A stretch of DNA of 64,000 nucleotides from Naganishia liquefaciens (lineage: Eukaryota; Basidiomycota; Tremellomycetes; Filobasidiales; Filobasidiaceae). The stretch covers positions 496,001 through 560,000 of the forward strand of contig BLZA01000021.1 in NCBI GenBank assembly GCA_013423385.1, given 5' to 3'. The position numbers and the translations under genes are program-made. This document shows, in pieces, positions 28,167-38,927 of the stretch; within the stretch, counting starts at the first letter, position 1, and every line of letters begins with the position of its first letter. The notes beneath the pieces are model-generated. The model had not been told where the DNA came from and searched no databases. It worked only from the letters and a program-made list of their open reading frames with translations.

Positions 28167-29832
28167 TTACACCTTGTCTACCTCTTTCATCTGCGGCTGC
28201 GCCGTCCACCTGCGCAGCCACCTCGTCATATCCAGCGCCTCGGCCCACGTCGAATCCGTCTTGTGCACCATGGTCAACACGAGCACGACCGGCAACTGCC
28301 ACAAGCTGACCCAGAATAACCTGCGCGCCGTGCGATCATTCATCCGACGCCAAAACTGCCACGCCCGGCCGAGCATGACGCCGTTCGGGACGGCACTCGT
28401 CAGGGCAAACGTCCACGTGACGGCGCCCGTCATGGGCGCCACGAGGGAGCAGAAGGGCAGCAGGAGAAAGGAGTGCCGGAGCGAGACGATGGCGTTTTGA
28501 CGGACATTGGTGACGCTGAGCATGCGGTAGCATGAGAGTGCGTACGCTCGGCGGATGAGGTAGGAGAGTGAGTTGAAGTGGGGGAATTGCCAGGAAAAGA
28601 GCAGCATGAAGAGCGTCCAGGGTACGAGCGGGTTCGGAGTCGGGACCTCGCTTGCCGGGGTGACGGTTCCCGTGGCATAGTCGATGATGGATGCGTCGGC
28701 CGGGTACATCCGTATCGGTTTCCGGACCTCGCCGTTGACGCGCACCGCGTCGTCGTCGTCGTCGTCCACGCGCTCCTCTTCCTGCCGAATGCCCATCATG
28801 CCATTCAGCCACGTCGGCAGGCCAAACACCTTGACGGGCTCCTCCCTCGTCGGCCATATCCCGGCCCCCGTCGCCGTCCAGCCCATCATCGGCGGAATCG
28901 CCCCAACGACGGCCCCGACCCAGGTATTCAAGACGCTGAATCGTTTCATGGGCGTATACACGCCCGCGTACAGCACCATGTTGCCGAGTCCGAGGGCGGC
29001 CGTCGTCGGGTTACACCCATAGTAGAGAATCCCGCCGCCGAGAATCGCACACGAGAGGCCAAACATGGCGGCGTGCCAGCTCGAGAGCCTGCGTGCGACC
29101 AAGGGCCGACTGCGCGTACGTGGTGTCTGGGCATCGAGCGGCGACTCGACAATCTGGTTGAACGTATTGGCGGCGGCCGAGGTCAGGTACGTGCCCGTCG
29201 TCAGCGACAAGAGAAGCGGCAAGCTGAGCGGCAGCGGACTGAGCGCGAGCCCCGTCGTCGACGTGAGCGTGACGAGTACGCTGAGCCGGTTTTTCGCGAG
29301 CTGGAGGTAGAGTCCGTATAGGCGCGCGGGCGTCAGCGGCGGCCAGGCCTTGTAGGCTTGCGGATCTTGCGTCGGCGGCGGGATCGCGGGAAGCGGGAGT
29401 GCGGGAAAGCCCGGCAAGTGGGAGCGGTGTGCTGCGGTGCGGGATTGGCGGGCGAGGGATTGCTGGCGGAGGTGTTCCTCTGCTTCGAGCGCGAGCAGTG
29501 TTGGCCGGTCATCGGGCCGTTCGGGGGCCTTGCCCTTCCAGTGCGGGTCTGCCGGGGCGCAAGGTGGGGGAGGGGGGGATGGGGGAATGGGGGAAGGGGG
29601 GGAATCGTGAGATCAACGGCAACGTTGGGCATGAGGTGTGCATACCATGTGTGAACACACTGCTCTTGCCAAAAAAGCCAACGTCGCTTCCCATCGATCC
29701 CCTGAGCGGCCCACGCACGGTCGAATCATGCTCGCGCGGACGCGTGGTCGAAAACCACGCTCCCGCTCCCAGTCGCGTGTGTTTTCTCCGTGCGAGTGTG
29801 CGGCATGGGAGGCGGAGTGATGCTGTCTGCAT
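28167..29832 (-). CDS. COX10: Heme O synthase (protoheme farnesyltransferase)
   Basis: Inner-membrane prenyltransferase that turns heme B into heme O for cytochrome oxidase. Exon 1 (29832-29646) encodes a presequence, MQTASLRLPCRTLARRKHTR...AWFSTTRP. Intron 29549-29645 joins ...FTH to DPHWKGK in phase. The catalytic domain reads LQLAKNRLSVLVTLTSTTG, NTFNQIVESPLDAQTPRTRSRPL (the N-x3-D...RT-x2-RPL prenyl-diphosphate motif), YTPMKRFSVLNTWVGAVVGAIPPMMGWTA and LFSWQFPHFNSLSYLIRRAYA, with several hydrophobic helices. Oddities: about 70 residues with a run of Asp are inserted in the loop after MMGWTA, and the usual M before the RT pair is P here (DAQTPRT). The C end is EVDKV. The gene is tail-to-tail with the Obg gene. 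Confidence 0.93.
29549..29645 (-). other. COX10 intron 1 with C-rich tract
   Basis: 97-nt intron. Its 3' half is a pyrimidine tract made almost only of C in the transcript; on the plus strand this is five G runs of 5-7 between 29566 and 29602, a strong G-quadruplex pattern. Confidence 0.8.
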
Positions 29833-30217
29833 GGCGTGTATTGTGGGGTTTGCCGTGGGATGGTGATGGGCCGCGCGCGTGCATGTGCATGTGGTCTTGC
29901 CATGATGATTGATATCCAAAGGAGCGGGGCAAGGTGAAACACTGAGCGGACATATTTGTCCCATGTCCGCTACTCCCCCCAGAGTCGGCGCGTCGGTCGT
30001 CATCAGCGTGCGAGGGGGGAGGGGGGGTGATCAAGAGCAGGTCGGATATGCGATACAGACTGGCTGCCGGCGGCGAGACCATACATGGGGCGACATTGAC
30101 AAGCCCACTCCCACACTCCCACACCCGCCCAGTACCACCCCCGACACCACGCCCGCATCGCCACACCCGCATGTCCCCGCCATCCCGCACGCATCACCGT
30201 CATCACGCTCCGCAACC
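29833..30217. promoter_or_regulatory. Divergent promoter region, COX10 / FHA gene
   Basis: 385 bp between divergent start codons. It has a G-run segment near 30010-30026 and a long CCC-rich, CA-containing stretch (30110-30190) just before the FHA gene start, probably leader sequence. No classical TATA box seen. Confidence 0.4.
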
Positions 30218-33200
30218 ATGTCGCATCCACTAGAACGCACAACGTCCAATTCATCCGTCGCGACCGTCACTCCCGGCGCAGAGCGTGACCGTGAGCCAAC
30301 AAACACGGGCGGCGCGAAAACACTGCGTTATCAGAACACGTACGTTCTGCCGTGCCGCCGCTGCGCGTCCCGTCGCGCGACTCTACTTATATCCTTTATG
30401 CAATAGATCCTACCAGTCATCTCATCCAAGAAACGGCGGCCTGAGGGAGTACCAGACATCGCACGGCTCCGGCCCGCAGGGCGGTCGGGCAGAACAGACG
30501 CCGCAGCATGGCGCGTATCCGCCAACGGGGCATGCTTTTGGTCAGGCACAGCAGCCGGGGAACAATACCAGTAATGGCAAACACGCACCGTCGCAACCCC
30601 CGGGGACGCAGCAAAACCCACAAAACGCCCCGTCAAATCAATCCAATGCCTCGAATGCCTCCACCGCTGCCACCGCCGGCTCACAGCAGCAACCTTGGGG
30701 CGGACCGTTCCCTTCTCTGCACCTGTGGCCGCTCAACGAGACATTTATCATGAAAATGATCCACCTTCCGCCCAACGAGCGAATTAAAATCGGCCGTCAG
30801 ACCAACGCCAAGACACAGCCGGGCGAGCGCAACGGGTACTTTGATAGTAAAGTCCTCTCGCGCATGCACGCCGAGGTGTGGCAGCACGACGGCAAGATTT
30901 TCATCAAGGACGTCAAGAGTTCGAATGGCACGTTTGTCAATGGTGATCGCCTGAGCGCCGAGGGCGTCGAGAGCGAGCCGTTCGAGTTGAAGAGCGAGGA
31001 CATGGTCGAATTTGGCATTGATATTATCAGCGAGGATAACAAGACGATCGTCCATCATAAAGTATCCGCCAAGGCGTACTGCGTGTTTGACGTCGACGAT
31101 GCGGGACTCAGCGCCAGGCAAGTCGCGCGCGCGCGCACCAAGTGCTTTGGACAAGACTTGACTAACGCCTGCCCCCCCCCCCCCTTCCCCGCAGAGAGCT
31201 CTCCCAGTACTACCCGCACGACCCGCGCACATCGATGGGCCCGCAACGACGTAACGGGAATCAAGGGCCCTTGCAGCAAGGCGTCGCGCCCGGCGGTCAG
31301 CCGCTCGGAATGAACATGATGTCGGCCGGCGGGAAAGCGGCCGGATTGAATTTCGATCATGTGTTGCATCGGCTTCAGGTGAGTTCCCCTTGGCGGGGCG
31401 GGGTATCCGGCGGGAAACGGGATGTGGGGCTGATGCGTGGTGTGACAGACCGAGTTGCAGAAGAGCAAGGAGACGGGGAGCGAGTTGCAGGGATTGACGG
31501 GCGCGATGACGGAGATTCAGGATACGCTGAGCGGCAACGTCGTGAGTTTTCCCATCTGGATATGGCCCGACCGACGGCGTTTCGCGCGCGACTGACCCAT
31601 GCCACCGTCCCCCGCGCGTCGCCCCACCGAACAGCCGCCCAACGAGAACGGCACCGCCAATCAATTCATCCCGCCGCAATTCCGGCCGCTGCCAGAGACG
31701 GGTATCCCCGATGCCGCGATGGGCAACACGTCGGCGACGATTGCGGCCCTGCAGGCGCAGTTGAGCAGCACCCAGTCCATCCTCGTCAGTCACAAGGACC
31801 GGATTCGCGCGCTCGAGACGCTGTTGAGTGAGCAAGAGGCGATCAAGGATGAAGTGCTCGGGATTCGGCAGCAGTTGGAGGAGAGCAAGCGCGAGTATGA
31901 GGGCCTGTTAAAGGAGAGTCGAGAGTCCTTTGTCAATGGACAGGTGCAGGCAGATGAGAAAAGCAAGACGGCGCCAGAGCAAGGCAAGGCTGCGTCGCCC
32001 GAATCGGATACCGACCCGACAGCGATGGAATACGAAGGCGATATCACCGATGGGATCATGGACGATTTCGAGGATGCGCGATCGTCGAGCAGCGATTCAA
32101 GGGCCAAGGCGCCGCCGCCGCCTCCTCCCGCTACGTTGGATACCGAGGCGGCACATCTTCGACAAGAGGAACTCATCGCGCAGAACACGGCACTGTCGTT
32201 GCGTCTTGATGCGCTCTCGAGTGAACTGGAGCGCGCGCTCGAGCTGTCACGGTCGCTGCAGAGCCAACACGCCGAAGCGACGTCGACTGTTCGGGCGCTC
32301 GAGGAACGTGTCCAGTCGCTTGAAAAGGACATGGCGCGCCGCGTGACCGAGGCGTCCGAGGCCGGCAAGGCGGCCGAGGATAAATGGGAAGCATGGAAGA
32401 GTCGGTTCGAACAAGATTGGCGCAAGGAAAGGGAAGGATGGGATCTCGAGCGCGAAAGGCTGCGCGGGGTCGTGAGGGAATGGGAAGAGGCGAGTCGTCG
32501 GGCGCAGGAGGAGGAAGAGGAGCGGCGCATGAATGGGCGGATGGGCGGCGACGATGACGACGACGACGAGGGGAATTCGGACGAGCGGGATTCTGGGGAT
32601 GAGGGCCCGTCGGACAGGTCGCGCGACGGTGGCGGCGGTAGGAAGCGCGTCTCGGGCTCACGGTTGCGGACCGGAGCGTTGAGCGGGACGGATTCCGGTG
32701 CAGCCGTGGATAGCGACGATGACGACATTGCACCTCGCTCACCGTCACGTAAAAGCTCGCATCCGGTATCACCCGGTTCGACATCCCGTCCTGAATCCTC
32801 CCGTCATAGCCGAAGGGAATCTTCCTGCCGCCTGGACCCCGCGATCCGTGCGCTTCGCGCGACCGCCGGCAACATTCCTGAGCAGCAGCGCACGTCGGGC
32901 CATCGCGACAATCGGACACCGCGCACGGGCAGCCCATCGGCGGCTGATGGCGCGCTCGAGTCATTGCGCGCCAAGGCGGGTCGACCGAGGCGAGTGGATA
33001 CGATCAAGGGGCGCAAGAAGAGGACGCAGACGCTGACGGTGGGCGTGGCGGATGACGCGGGGGCTTCATCATTGGCGAGCCATACGTCACCCGTGAGAGC
33101 CAAGTCGGCGGCGACGATTACGACGACGACGAAGACGACGACGGACGACAAAGACGATACCCATGCCTTGTCTCGCAGGACACGTGACGATGTACGCGGG

Positions 33201-33468
33201 AGCGACGGCAATAACACGAGCACCGAGAGCGACGAGACGGCGCATGGTGGGACGCGGCAAAGTCGTGTCAAGGCGGAGGATGAGCCGGCGACGATCTCGG
33301 CGGGACCAACAGAGGTCAAGGGTCCGCTGAATGCCTACGTAAGTTGGACTTGTTACGGGCTGTGAGGCACTGGACTGAACGTTTCCCTTGTAGCCCGCGA
33401 CGTTGGCGATGTCGGTCGCCTTTATCGCTATTGTCGGATACGCATATATGTACAAGGTCAAGGAGTAG
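30218..33468 (+). CDS. Tail-anchored FHA-domain protein, STRIPAK type (SLMAP/Far9-10/Csc1)
   Basis: Likely orthologue of SLMAP, yeast Far9/Far10 and fission yeast Csc1: the membrane-anchored FHA subunit of the STRIPAK phosphatase complex, which restrains Hippo/SIN-type kinase signalling. It starts MSHPLERTTSNSS (30218). After a Gln/Asn-rich linker comes the FHA domain: IKIGRQTN, GYFDSKVLSRMHAEVW, FIKDVKSSNGTFVNGDRL, with the phosphothreonine-binding Arg, Ser and Asn in place. A 77-nt GC-AG intron (31118-31194) joins SAR to ELSQYY. Then a coiled coil (about 31730-32500, heptads such as EQEAIKDEVLGIRQQLEESK), an acidic and Arg-rich disordered part, and a final exon encoding a hydrophobic segment, TLAMSVAFIAIVGYAYMY, followed by KVKE: a C-terminal membrane anchor. 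Domain order matches the family exactly; complex membership is inferred. Confidence 0.82.
31118..31194 (+). other. GC-AG intron in FHA gene
   Basis: The donor is CCAG|GCAAGT and the acceptor CCGCAG|AGAG. A CTAAC branch-like site is at 31162-31166 and a run of 13 C at 31172-31184 precedes the acceptor. The join restores LSARELSQYY in frame. Confidence 0.8.
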
Positions 33469-33757
33469 AAGGAGTGCTTTTGCAACCACCTTGTGATTCG
33501 CTGCATCTGTGACACGCATGTTTGTGTGCCAATATGGTGTATTCTACGTGGGACGAGTCCCTCTACAGAAGAGTCATGACACAGTCGTCCCTTTGTACAC
33601 CAGCCACTGCGTCGGGGCGCACCAACCCCGCCCCGCCCCCCCCTGCGATTACGAATCACGCCCCCCGATCAGCGTGACGGCGAGATGAAATCACTCGAGT
33701 CACGCTGCCCCTCGCTCGCCGCCATCCCCCTTGCCCCAAGCGTACCCTGCCTCGGCC

Positions 33758-36700
33758 ATGTCCCTCTTCACAAACTTCCAGGGCGCACAAAAGACGCGCA
33801 CGATCAACCTCGGTACCGCACAGGCGTCGTCCCCGGACACCGTCATTGCCCGCGCGCGCGCCGAACGACAGGCGCGGGAACGGCTACGTAAAGAGGAAGT
33901 CGCGGCACGACGGATACAGCGGGTTTGGCGTGGCAGGAGGGAGGCGAGGAGGGTGAGGTGGGCGTTGGTGGATGGTATTGAGCAAGGGCAAGCGGGAGCG
34001 AGGGCGTTGGGTGTTGTGCTGTGGGATGGGATCGGTTCGATCGGAGATGGGCGGGTGCTGCAGGTGTTCTCGGCGTGGGCCGAGACGTCGTGCAGGACTG
34101 GCAGTGAGTGTTGCCTGGCCATGATATCCACGAGGATTACCGAATGATATCATCTTGCGTAAGATCCATGCGCGCTGCTAGAGCCACTGACTCGGGAAAC
34201 GACGTATCTGAGGACGCTCATAAAACTGGCAATCCGATCACTCCAGTTCATTGCAAGAGACAGCTCGTGCGTTTGTCGCTCGACCGCCCGCCCTGCCGCA
34301 TTTCCGCTGACATATTCTCCTTTCCCGCCAGACTACCTGAAATCGTACCGCTGTTGCAATTACTAGAGACGCTGCTGGATCCAAATCAGTATGCCTTCTT
34401 GGGTCCGGATCAGCCAAGAGTGCTCGAGCACCTGGCCGTGCATCTTGTCCGGAGCGACTGGGTTGAGAACCTCGTCTCAGGAATGGAGAGCCTGGTGAGT
34501 CGAAAAGCGTCTTTTGCGAGTGCGACTCTCGTGTTAAAACACGCCGTCAACAGGGCGCCAACAAGAAAAAAAGCCCGGCAACGCCGTCCATCGTGCGTCT
34601 CCTGACACGTCCTTTGGCGCTATTTCCCGACCATGTCGACATCGAAGCGGCCCTTTTTCCGGCGCTCGTCAATCGACTTTTGCCCTTGCCGCAACTGCCG
34701 ACGTCGTTGCCCATCTCGTCATTAACGCATCTCACCAAGTCGCTCCCAATCATGACGAAACTCTTGCCCTATGCCGCCGAGTATCCGGACATCTTGTCTC
34801 GCAACGATCTCGCCACCGAGATAGGCAAGACCCATCTCCTGGCCAATCTCGGATTCATGGTCGTACAAACCGGCGCCATCAAATCACAAAGCTGGAAAAA
34901 CGTCGTCGCATGGGTAACGGTCATCACGACCCTCCTCGACGGCGTCGACGACGAATGGGGTCTCTGGCTTGAATCCAAGGGCGTCTGGGGCGAACGAGCA
35001 CAAGAGGCGGCTATCATTGAGGCGGCCGACGTCGCCGATAGCATGGAGGGCAACGATCTCGAGCTCGAGAGCCATCATCGGTTCACGCGGCGGCAAAGGC
35101 GGATTCACGCGCGGGGAAGCGTTCCTGGAGCCGTCGTCAATCGCGCGCTCGCGCTCGTCGGTACGGACCATCTTGCCTTTCTCACCGGCACGTACATTCG
35201 TCAACCGGCCATCTCGCAGCATTACATCCGGTACATGCTTGCCCTGCTCACGAAATTCCGTGGTTCAGTACGGTACGATACCATCATGGAAGTTCTCGGC
35301 GGCCAACACGGGACGCGACTCGTACGCGACCTCTGGCGGAATCAAGTGCGCGGGAAATGGCCATCGGCGGCATCGCGGCAGACGTGGGATCGACTCGTGG
35401 CTACCAATGCCGACGCTACCAATGCCGAGCTCGCAAATCGCCTGCCGCCGTTACTGCTGCTTACACAGGTATACATCCACCATCTGCTCACGGTGACCGA
35501 TGAGGAATTTTTTGCGCCGGCGTCGGGCGAGGCTGCGGCTCTGTCGCTCGACGAGGTGACGGAATTATCAGGTATATGGCGAGATATCGCATTCTGGGGA
35601 TATTGGTCGGGATTGGGCAGCGGCGGACATGCTGTGGAGAAGCAAAAAGAGGAGATTCGAGGGTTGATGACGAGGGGTGTTTTGGCAATTACGGCGCGAG
35701 AGTAGGTCTCGACCGTGCCTTCCAAGTCTTTGGAAACCTTTTGGCTGACCGGACACACAGCGCTCGACGGCGCTTCACGCCGCCCGATTTCTGGCACATG
35801 ACGAGTCTCTTTGACCTGCCGAGTTTCATCGAGGCGGTCTGTATCGAAGAGCAGCAGCTTGAGCATCAGGACGAGGACGCGATGGACGAAGATGACGTCG
35901 ATGGTGCTCAGCAGCGTGTGCCGTTGGCGCTGATTCAGCGGCGTCGGCAAATCTCGAAACGACAGATGGCGCTCATCTCGCCGCGGTTGGGATTGCTCAA
36001 CAACTTGCCCATGACGATTCCGTTTGCTGCCCGTGTTGAGATCTTCAACGAATTCATCTAGTGAGTCTTCGAGGAATTCGGTCAATTGACAGGCTGATCC
36101 GCTTCCAGCAACGATAGGGAAAAGCTGGGAATCGACAGGTATATGCGCAGACGACGGATGAATCATCAGGCGACTATTCGTCGAGGCCATATCAGCGAAG
36201 ATGGATTCAGCGAGCTCTACAACCTGGGACCTCTGATGAAGGGTACCATTCAGATTCGATTCATCGACGAGTGAGTTCTTTTCGGCACTCGAGTCGCGCT
36301 CCGCACTGACTCTGATCAAGGTGGGGGCAGGAAGAAGCCGGCATCGATGGAGGTGGCCTCTTCAAGGAATTCCTGACGAGCTTGTCCAAGGAGGCGTTTG
36401 ATACGGATCGTGGGCTGTGGCTAGCCACGTCGCAGAATGAACTGTATCCGAATCCGCATTCGTACGCAAAGGAGGGTGAGTCGCCTGGGATCTACCATGG
36501 GACTGGCACTGACCTTGCGGCACAGCGCACCAGCTGCATTGGTACACTTTTGTAAGCACGCTTTCCAGCCGTCTTGACCGATTCCTCATCCATTGTTTAT
36601 AGATCGGCCGAGTTCTAGGCAAGGCACTCTACGAGGGCGTTCTGGTTGACGTTTCTTTCGCCGGTTTCTTCTGTAAGTCTCTCGGCTCGGCGAAAGGTGA

Positions 36701-37484
36701 TCCATCTAACCCCCACCCTAGTGGCCAAATGGCTCGGTCGTCAATCCTACCTGGATGATCTTGCCTCGCTTGACCCGGAGCTCTACAAGGGCCTCGTCCA
36801 GCTGAAAAATTACCCGGGCAATCCGGAAGACTTGTCTCTGAATTTCACCGTGGCCGAGGAAGAGTTTGGCGTGACTCGGTCGATTGACTTGGTGCCGGGT
36901 GGGGCCGATATCGCGGTCACCAGGCTGAACCGAATGGAGTGTGAGTTTGCGGCGGGCCGAAATATGCTATTCAAAGCTAATGCCGGCCAACAGATATTCA
37001 ACTGGTTTGCGATTACAAACTCAATCGGCAAATCGCCCCGCAGTGTGAAGCCTTTTTCAGCGGCTTGTCCGACATTATCGATCCCAAATGGCTTCGGATG
37101 TACGATCAGACCGAACTACAAACGCTGATCGGCGGCACACTGTCGCCCGTAGACGTGGACGACCTCGAGCGCAACTGTGCGATGCCGGACGGCGCCGATG
37201 ACGTGACGATCCGCTTGTTCTGGAAAGTCATCCGCTCATTCTCTCAATCCGAGCTCAAGGCGCTCTTGAAGTTTGTAACATCAACGCCGAATCCACCGCT
37301 CCTTGGCTTCAAGTATCTGAATCCAAATTTCGGCATTCGTTTGGCCGGCAACGATACCACTCGCTTGCCCTCGGCTTCGGCGTGTGCAAATCTCCTCAAG
37401 CTGCCGAGATACACGGATGAGCGTACTTTGCGGGTCAAACTGCTCCAAGCAATTAATAGCAACGCCGGATTCGACCTCTCATAG
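33758..37484 (+). CDS. HUL5: HECT E3 ubiquitin ligase, UBE3C/Hul5 type
   Basis: Ubiquitin ligase related to human UBE3C and yeast Hul5, which extends chains on proteasome-bound and misfolded proteins. It starts MSLFTNFQGAQKTRTINLG (33758), the N-terminal signature of this family, followed by an IQ-like helix (AARRIQRVWRGRREARR). A long helical middle (LPEIVPLLQLLETLLD, LPISSLTHLTKSLPIMTKLLPY) is encoded by few exons. The HECT domain begins around 35930 (RRRQISKRQMALI) and contains IDGGGLFKEFLTSL, HWYTFIGRVLGKALYEG, YLDDLASLDPELYKGLVQLK, VCDYKLNRQIAPQ and LRMYDQTELQTLIGG, ending LPSASACANLLKLPRY, where Cys at 37383-37385 is the catalytic residue. The C end is GFDLS. About ten introns, all short. 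The stop lies 43 bp from that of the convergent methyltransferase gene. Confidence 0.93.
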
Positions 37485-37527
37485 GAAGCGGGGACGTAAA
37501 CCATCGCAAACACACGACGTTGTATGA

Positions 37528-38673
37528 TTAGTTGCGGCGATACAATCTGAGCCAATACCGTGCATTCTCCAGCTTTATCGGGTAATGTTCCTGCAAGCCC
37601 TCGCGCAGCCGGAACCACTTGCTGTCTTCTGCTTCGAGCTTTTTCCACGCAGCTCTTGACCTCGTTCCTGGCGCGGGCGTATCTTCCGCCGCCGCCGCCG
37701 CCGTTGTTTGCGTCGGCATGGCACACAAGACTCCATCCATGACCGTCGCAAGACTCCACGATCTTCCTTCCTTGCCGACACTGACGGCGCTCGCTTCCTC
37801 GTTGGCGGCATCGACGATGAGGAACAGCGTCCCGCGCGGCGCGAGGGTTGTCATCTTTTGCAAAAACGCGACCGTCGCAGGACGGGACTGGATGAATAAT
37901 TCGGTAAGCGTGAAGAGCAAGGTGACGATCGGTGGTGGTGCGGAACTATCGCGGTGTAGCAGCGAGCGCAGTAATGGCTCGGCAGATGGTGAGAGAATGT
38001 CGGTCTGGTGGAATGTGCCGGTGATTGCGTCAGAGGCGGTGACCAGCCGCGGGATCGCGGACTCGGCGAAGCGATCCATGAGGGGCGCGTACGGTCCTAT
38101 GTCGACGAGATGGACCTCGAGTGGATCTGTGGAGGATTCTTGTGGCGTGTCTTGTTCGTCAGACACTTCCATACGCTGCGCCACGATCCCCGCCAACGCT
38201 ATGAATTCACTCCCGGCCCCGCCGCCGAGACACACGACCCTCTGGGGCCCATCCATCCCACCGGCATCGGCGCCATCCCTCCCGAGAATGTCGGCAATCT
38301 CCCGACGTCGTTCCAGCAACTCGACCTCGGCAAAGATTTCGCGGAACGCCAACACACGACTCGGCACCCATCGCGCGGCGTAGACATCGAGCCACTGCTC
38401 GCGCTCAAACACCTCGAGAAAGCGTTTGGCGTAGAGCAAGGCTTTGATTTGTTGGATTTTCACGGTCAGGTTTGGATCGGCGAGTGCTTGCTCGAGCGTG
38501 AGGCTGAGCGCGGTCAAGAGTCGGCGCTCGATGAGGAGGGCGGGTTGCTTGTGGATTGGCAAGGCGGCGGTGGACGGTGCTGGTGCGTTGGGCTGCGGGG
38601 GGTGGTGGAGCTTGCGCTTGGGATGGTTTGTCTTGACGACGCCATTGTTGGACGGGTTTGTGCGGCGAGGCAT
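37528..38673 (-). CDS. Bmt6-like 25S rRNA uridine-N3 methyltransferase
   Basis: SAM-dependent methyltransferase of the fungal Bmt6 type (Methyltransf_34), which modifies a uridine in large-subunit rRNA in the nucleolus. A basic tail (MPRRTNPSNNGVVKT...HPKRKLHH) is followed by KIQQIKALLYAKRFLEVF, YAARWVPSRVLAFREIF, VVCLGGGAGSEFIALAG (glycine-rich SAM motif I), VHLVDIGPYAPLMDRF (acidic motif II), TLLFTLTELFIQS and LAPRGTLFLIVDAANE, ending WFRLREGLQEHYPIKLENARYW. All lie in one uninterrupted frame with no intron, unusual here. I choose the ATG at 38673 because the basic tail starts there; an in-frame ATG at 38778 would add 35 unremarkable residues. Confidence 0.75.
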   Translation of the reverse strand: MPRRTNPSNNGVVKTNHPKRKLHHPPQPNAPAPSTAALPIHKQPALLIERRLLTALSLTLEQALADPNLTVKIQQIKALLYAKRFLEVFEREQWLDVYAARWVPSRVLAFREIFAEVELLERRREIADILGRDGADAGGMDGPQRVVCLGGGAGSEFIALAGIVAQRMEVSDEQDTPQESSTDPLEVHLVDIGPYAPLMDRFAESAIPRLVTASDAITGTFHQTDILSPSAEPLLRSLLHRDSSAPPPIVTLLFTLTELFIQSRPATVAFLQKMTTLAPRGTLFLIVDAANEEASAVSVGKEGRSWSLATVMDGVLCAMPTQTTAAAAAEDTPAPGTRSRAAWKKLEAEDSKWFRLREGLQEHYPIKLENARYWLRLYRRN

Positions 38674-38927
38674 GGTGGGGGTGACTGGTGGCAAGCGGCT
38701 GGTGGCTGGTGGCCGGGGCTGTGGAGCGATAACATGATGGACCGCTGGGACGACGAGCGATGAGAGAAATCCATTCAACGAGGGGGAAAGTGGGCGGATG
38801 CAAAATGGGAAAGGGAAATCATGTCTCAGCCCGGCGCGGTGACCACGGAGACTCGACGCTCTTCACGGCACACAAACTCAACCCTTCCCTCCCTCCCTTC
38901 CTCACCCAGCATCGCCCCACGCACACC

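Noticed and set aside
27597-29321. Frames of 240 and 247 codons overlapping MTG2 and COX10
   Set aside because: Arg/Gly-rich shadow frames of well-supported genes.
30681-32728. Long minus-strand frames (384 and 312 codons) opposite the FHA gene
   Set aside because: They mirror the FHA and coiled-coil coding frames, are low complexity, and have no known domain.
37619-38763. Two plus-strand frames of about 250 codons opposite the Bmt6-like gene
   Set aside because: Antisense to a frame with all methyltransferase motifs; no domain of their own.
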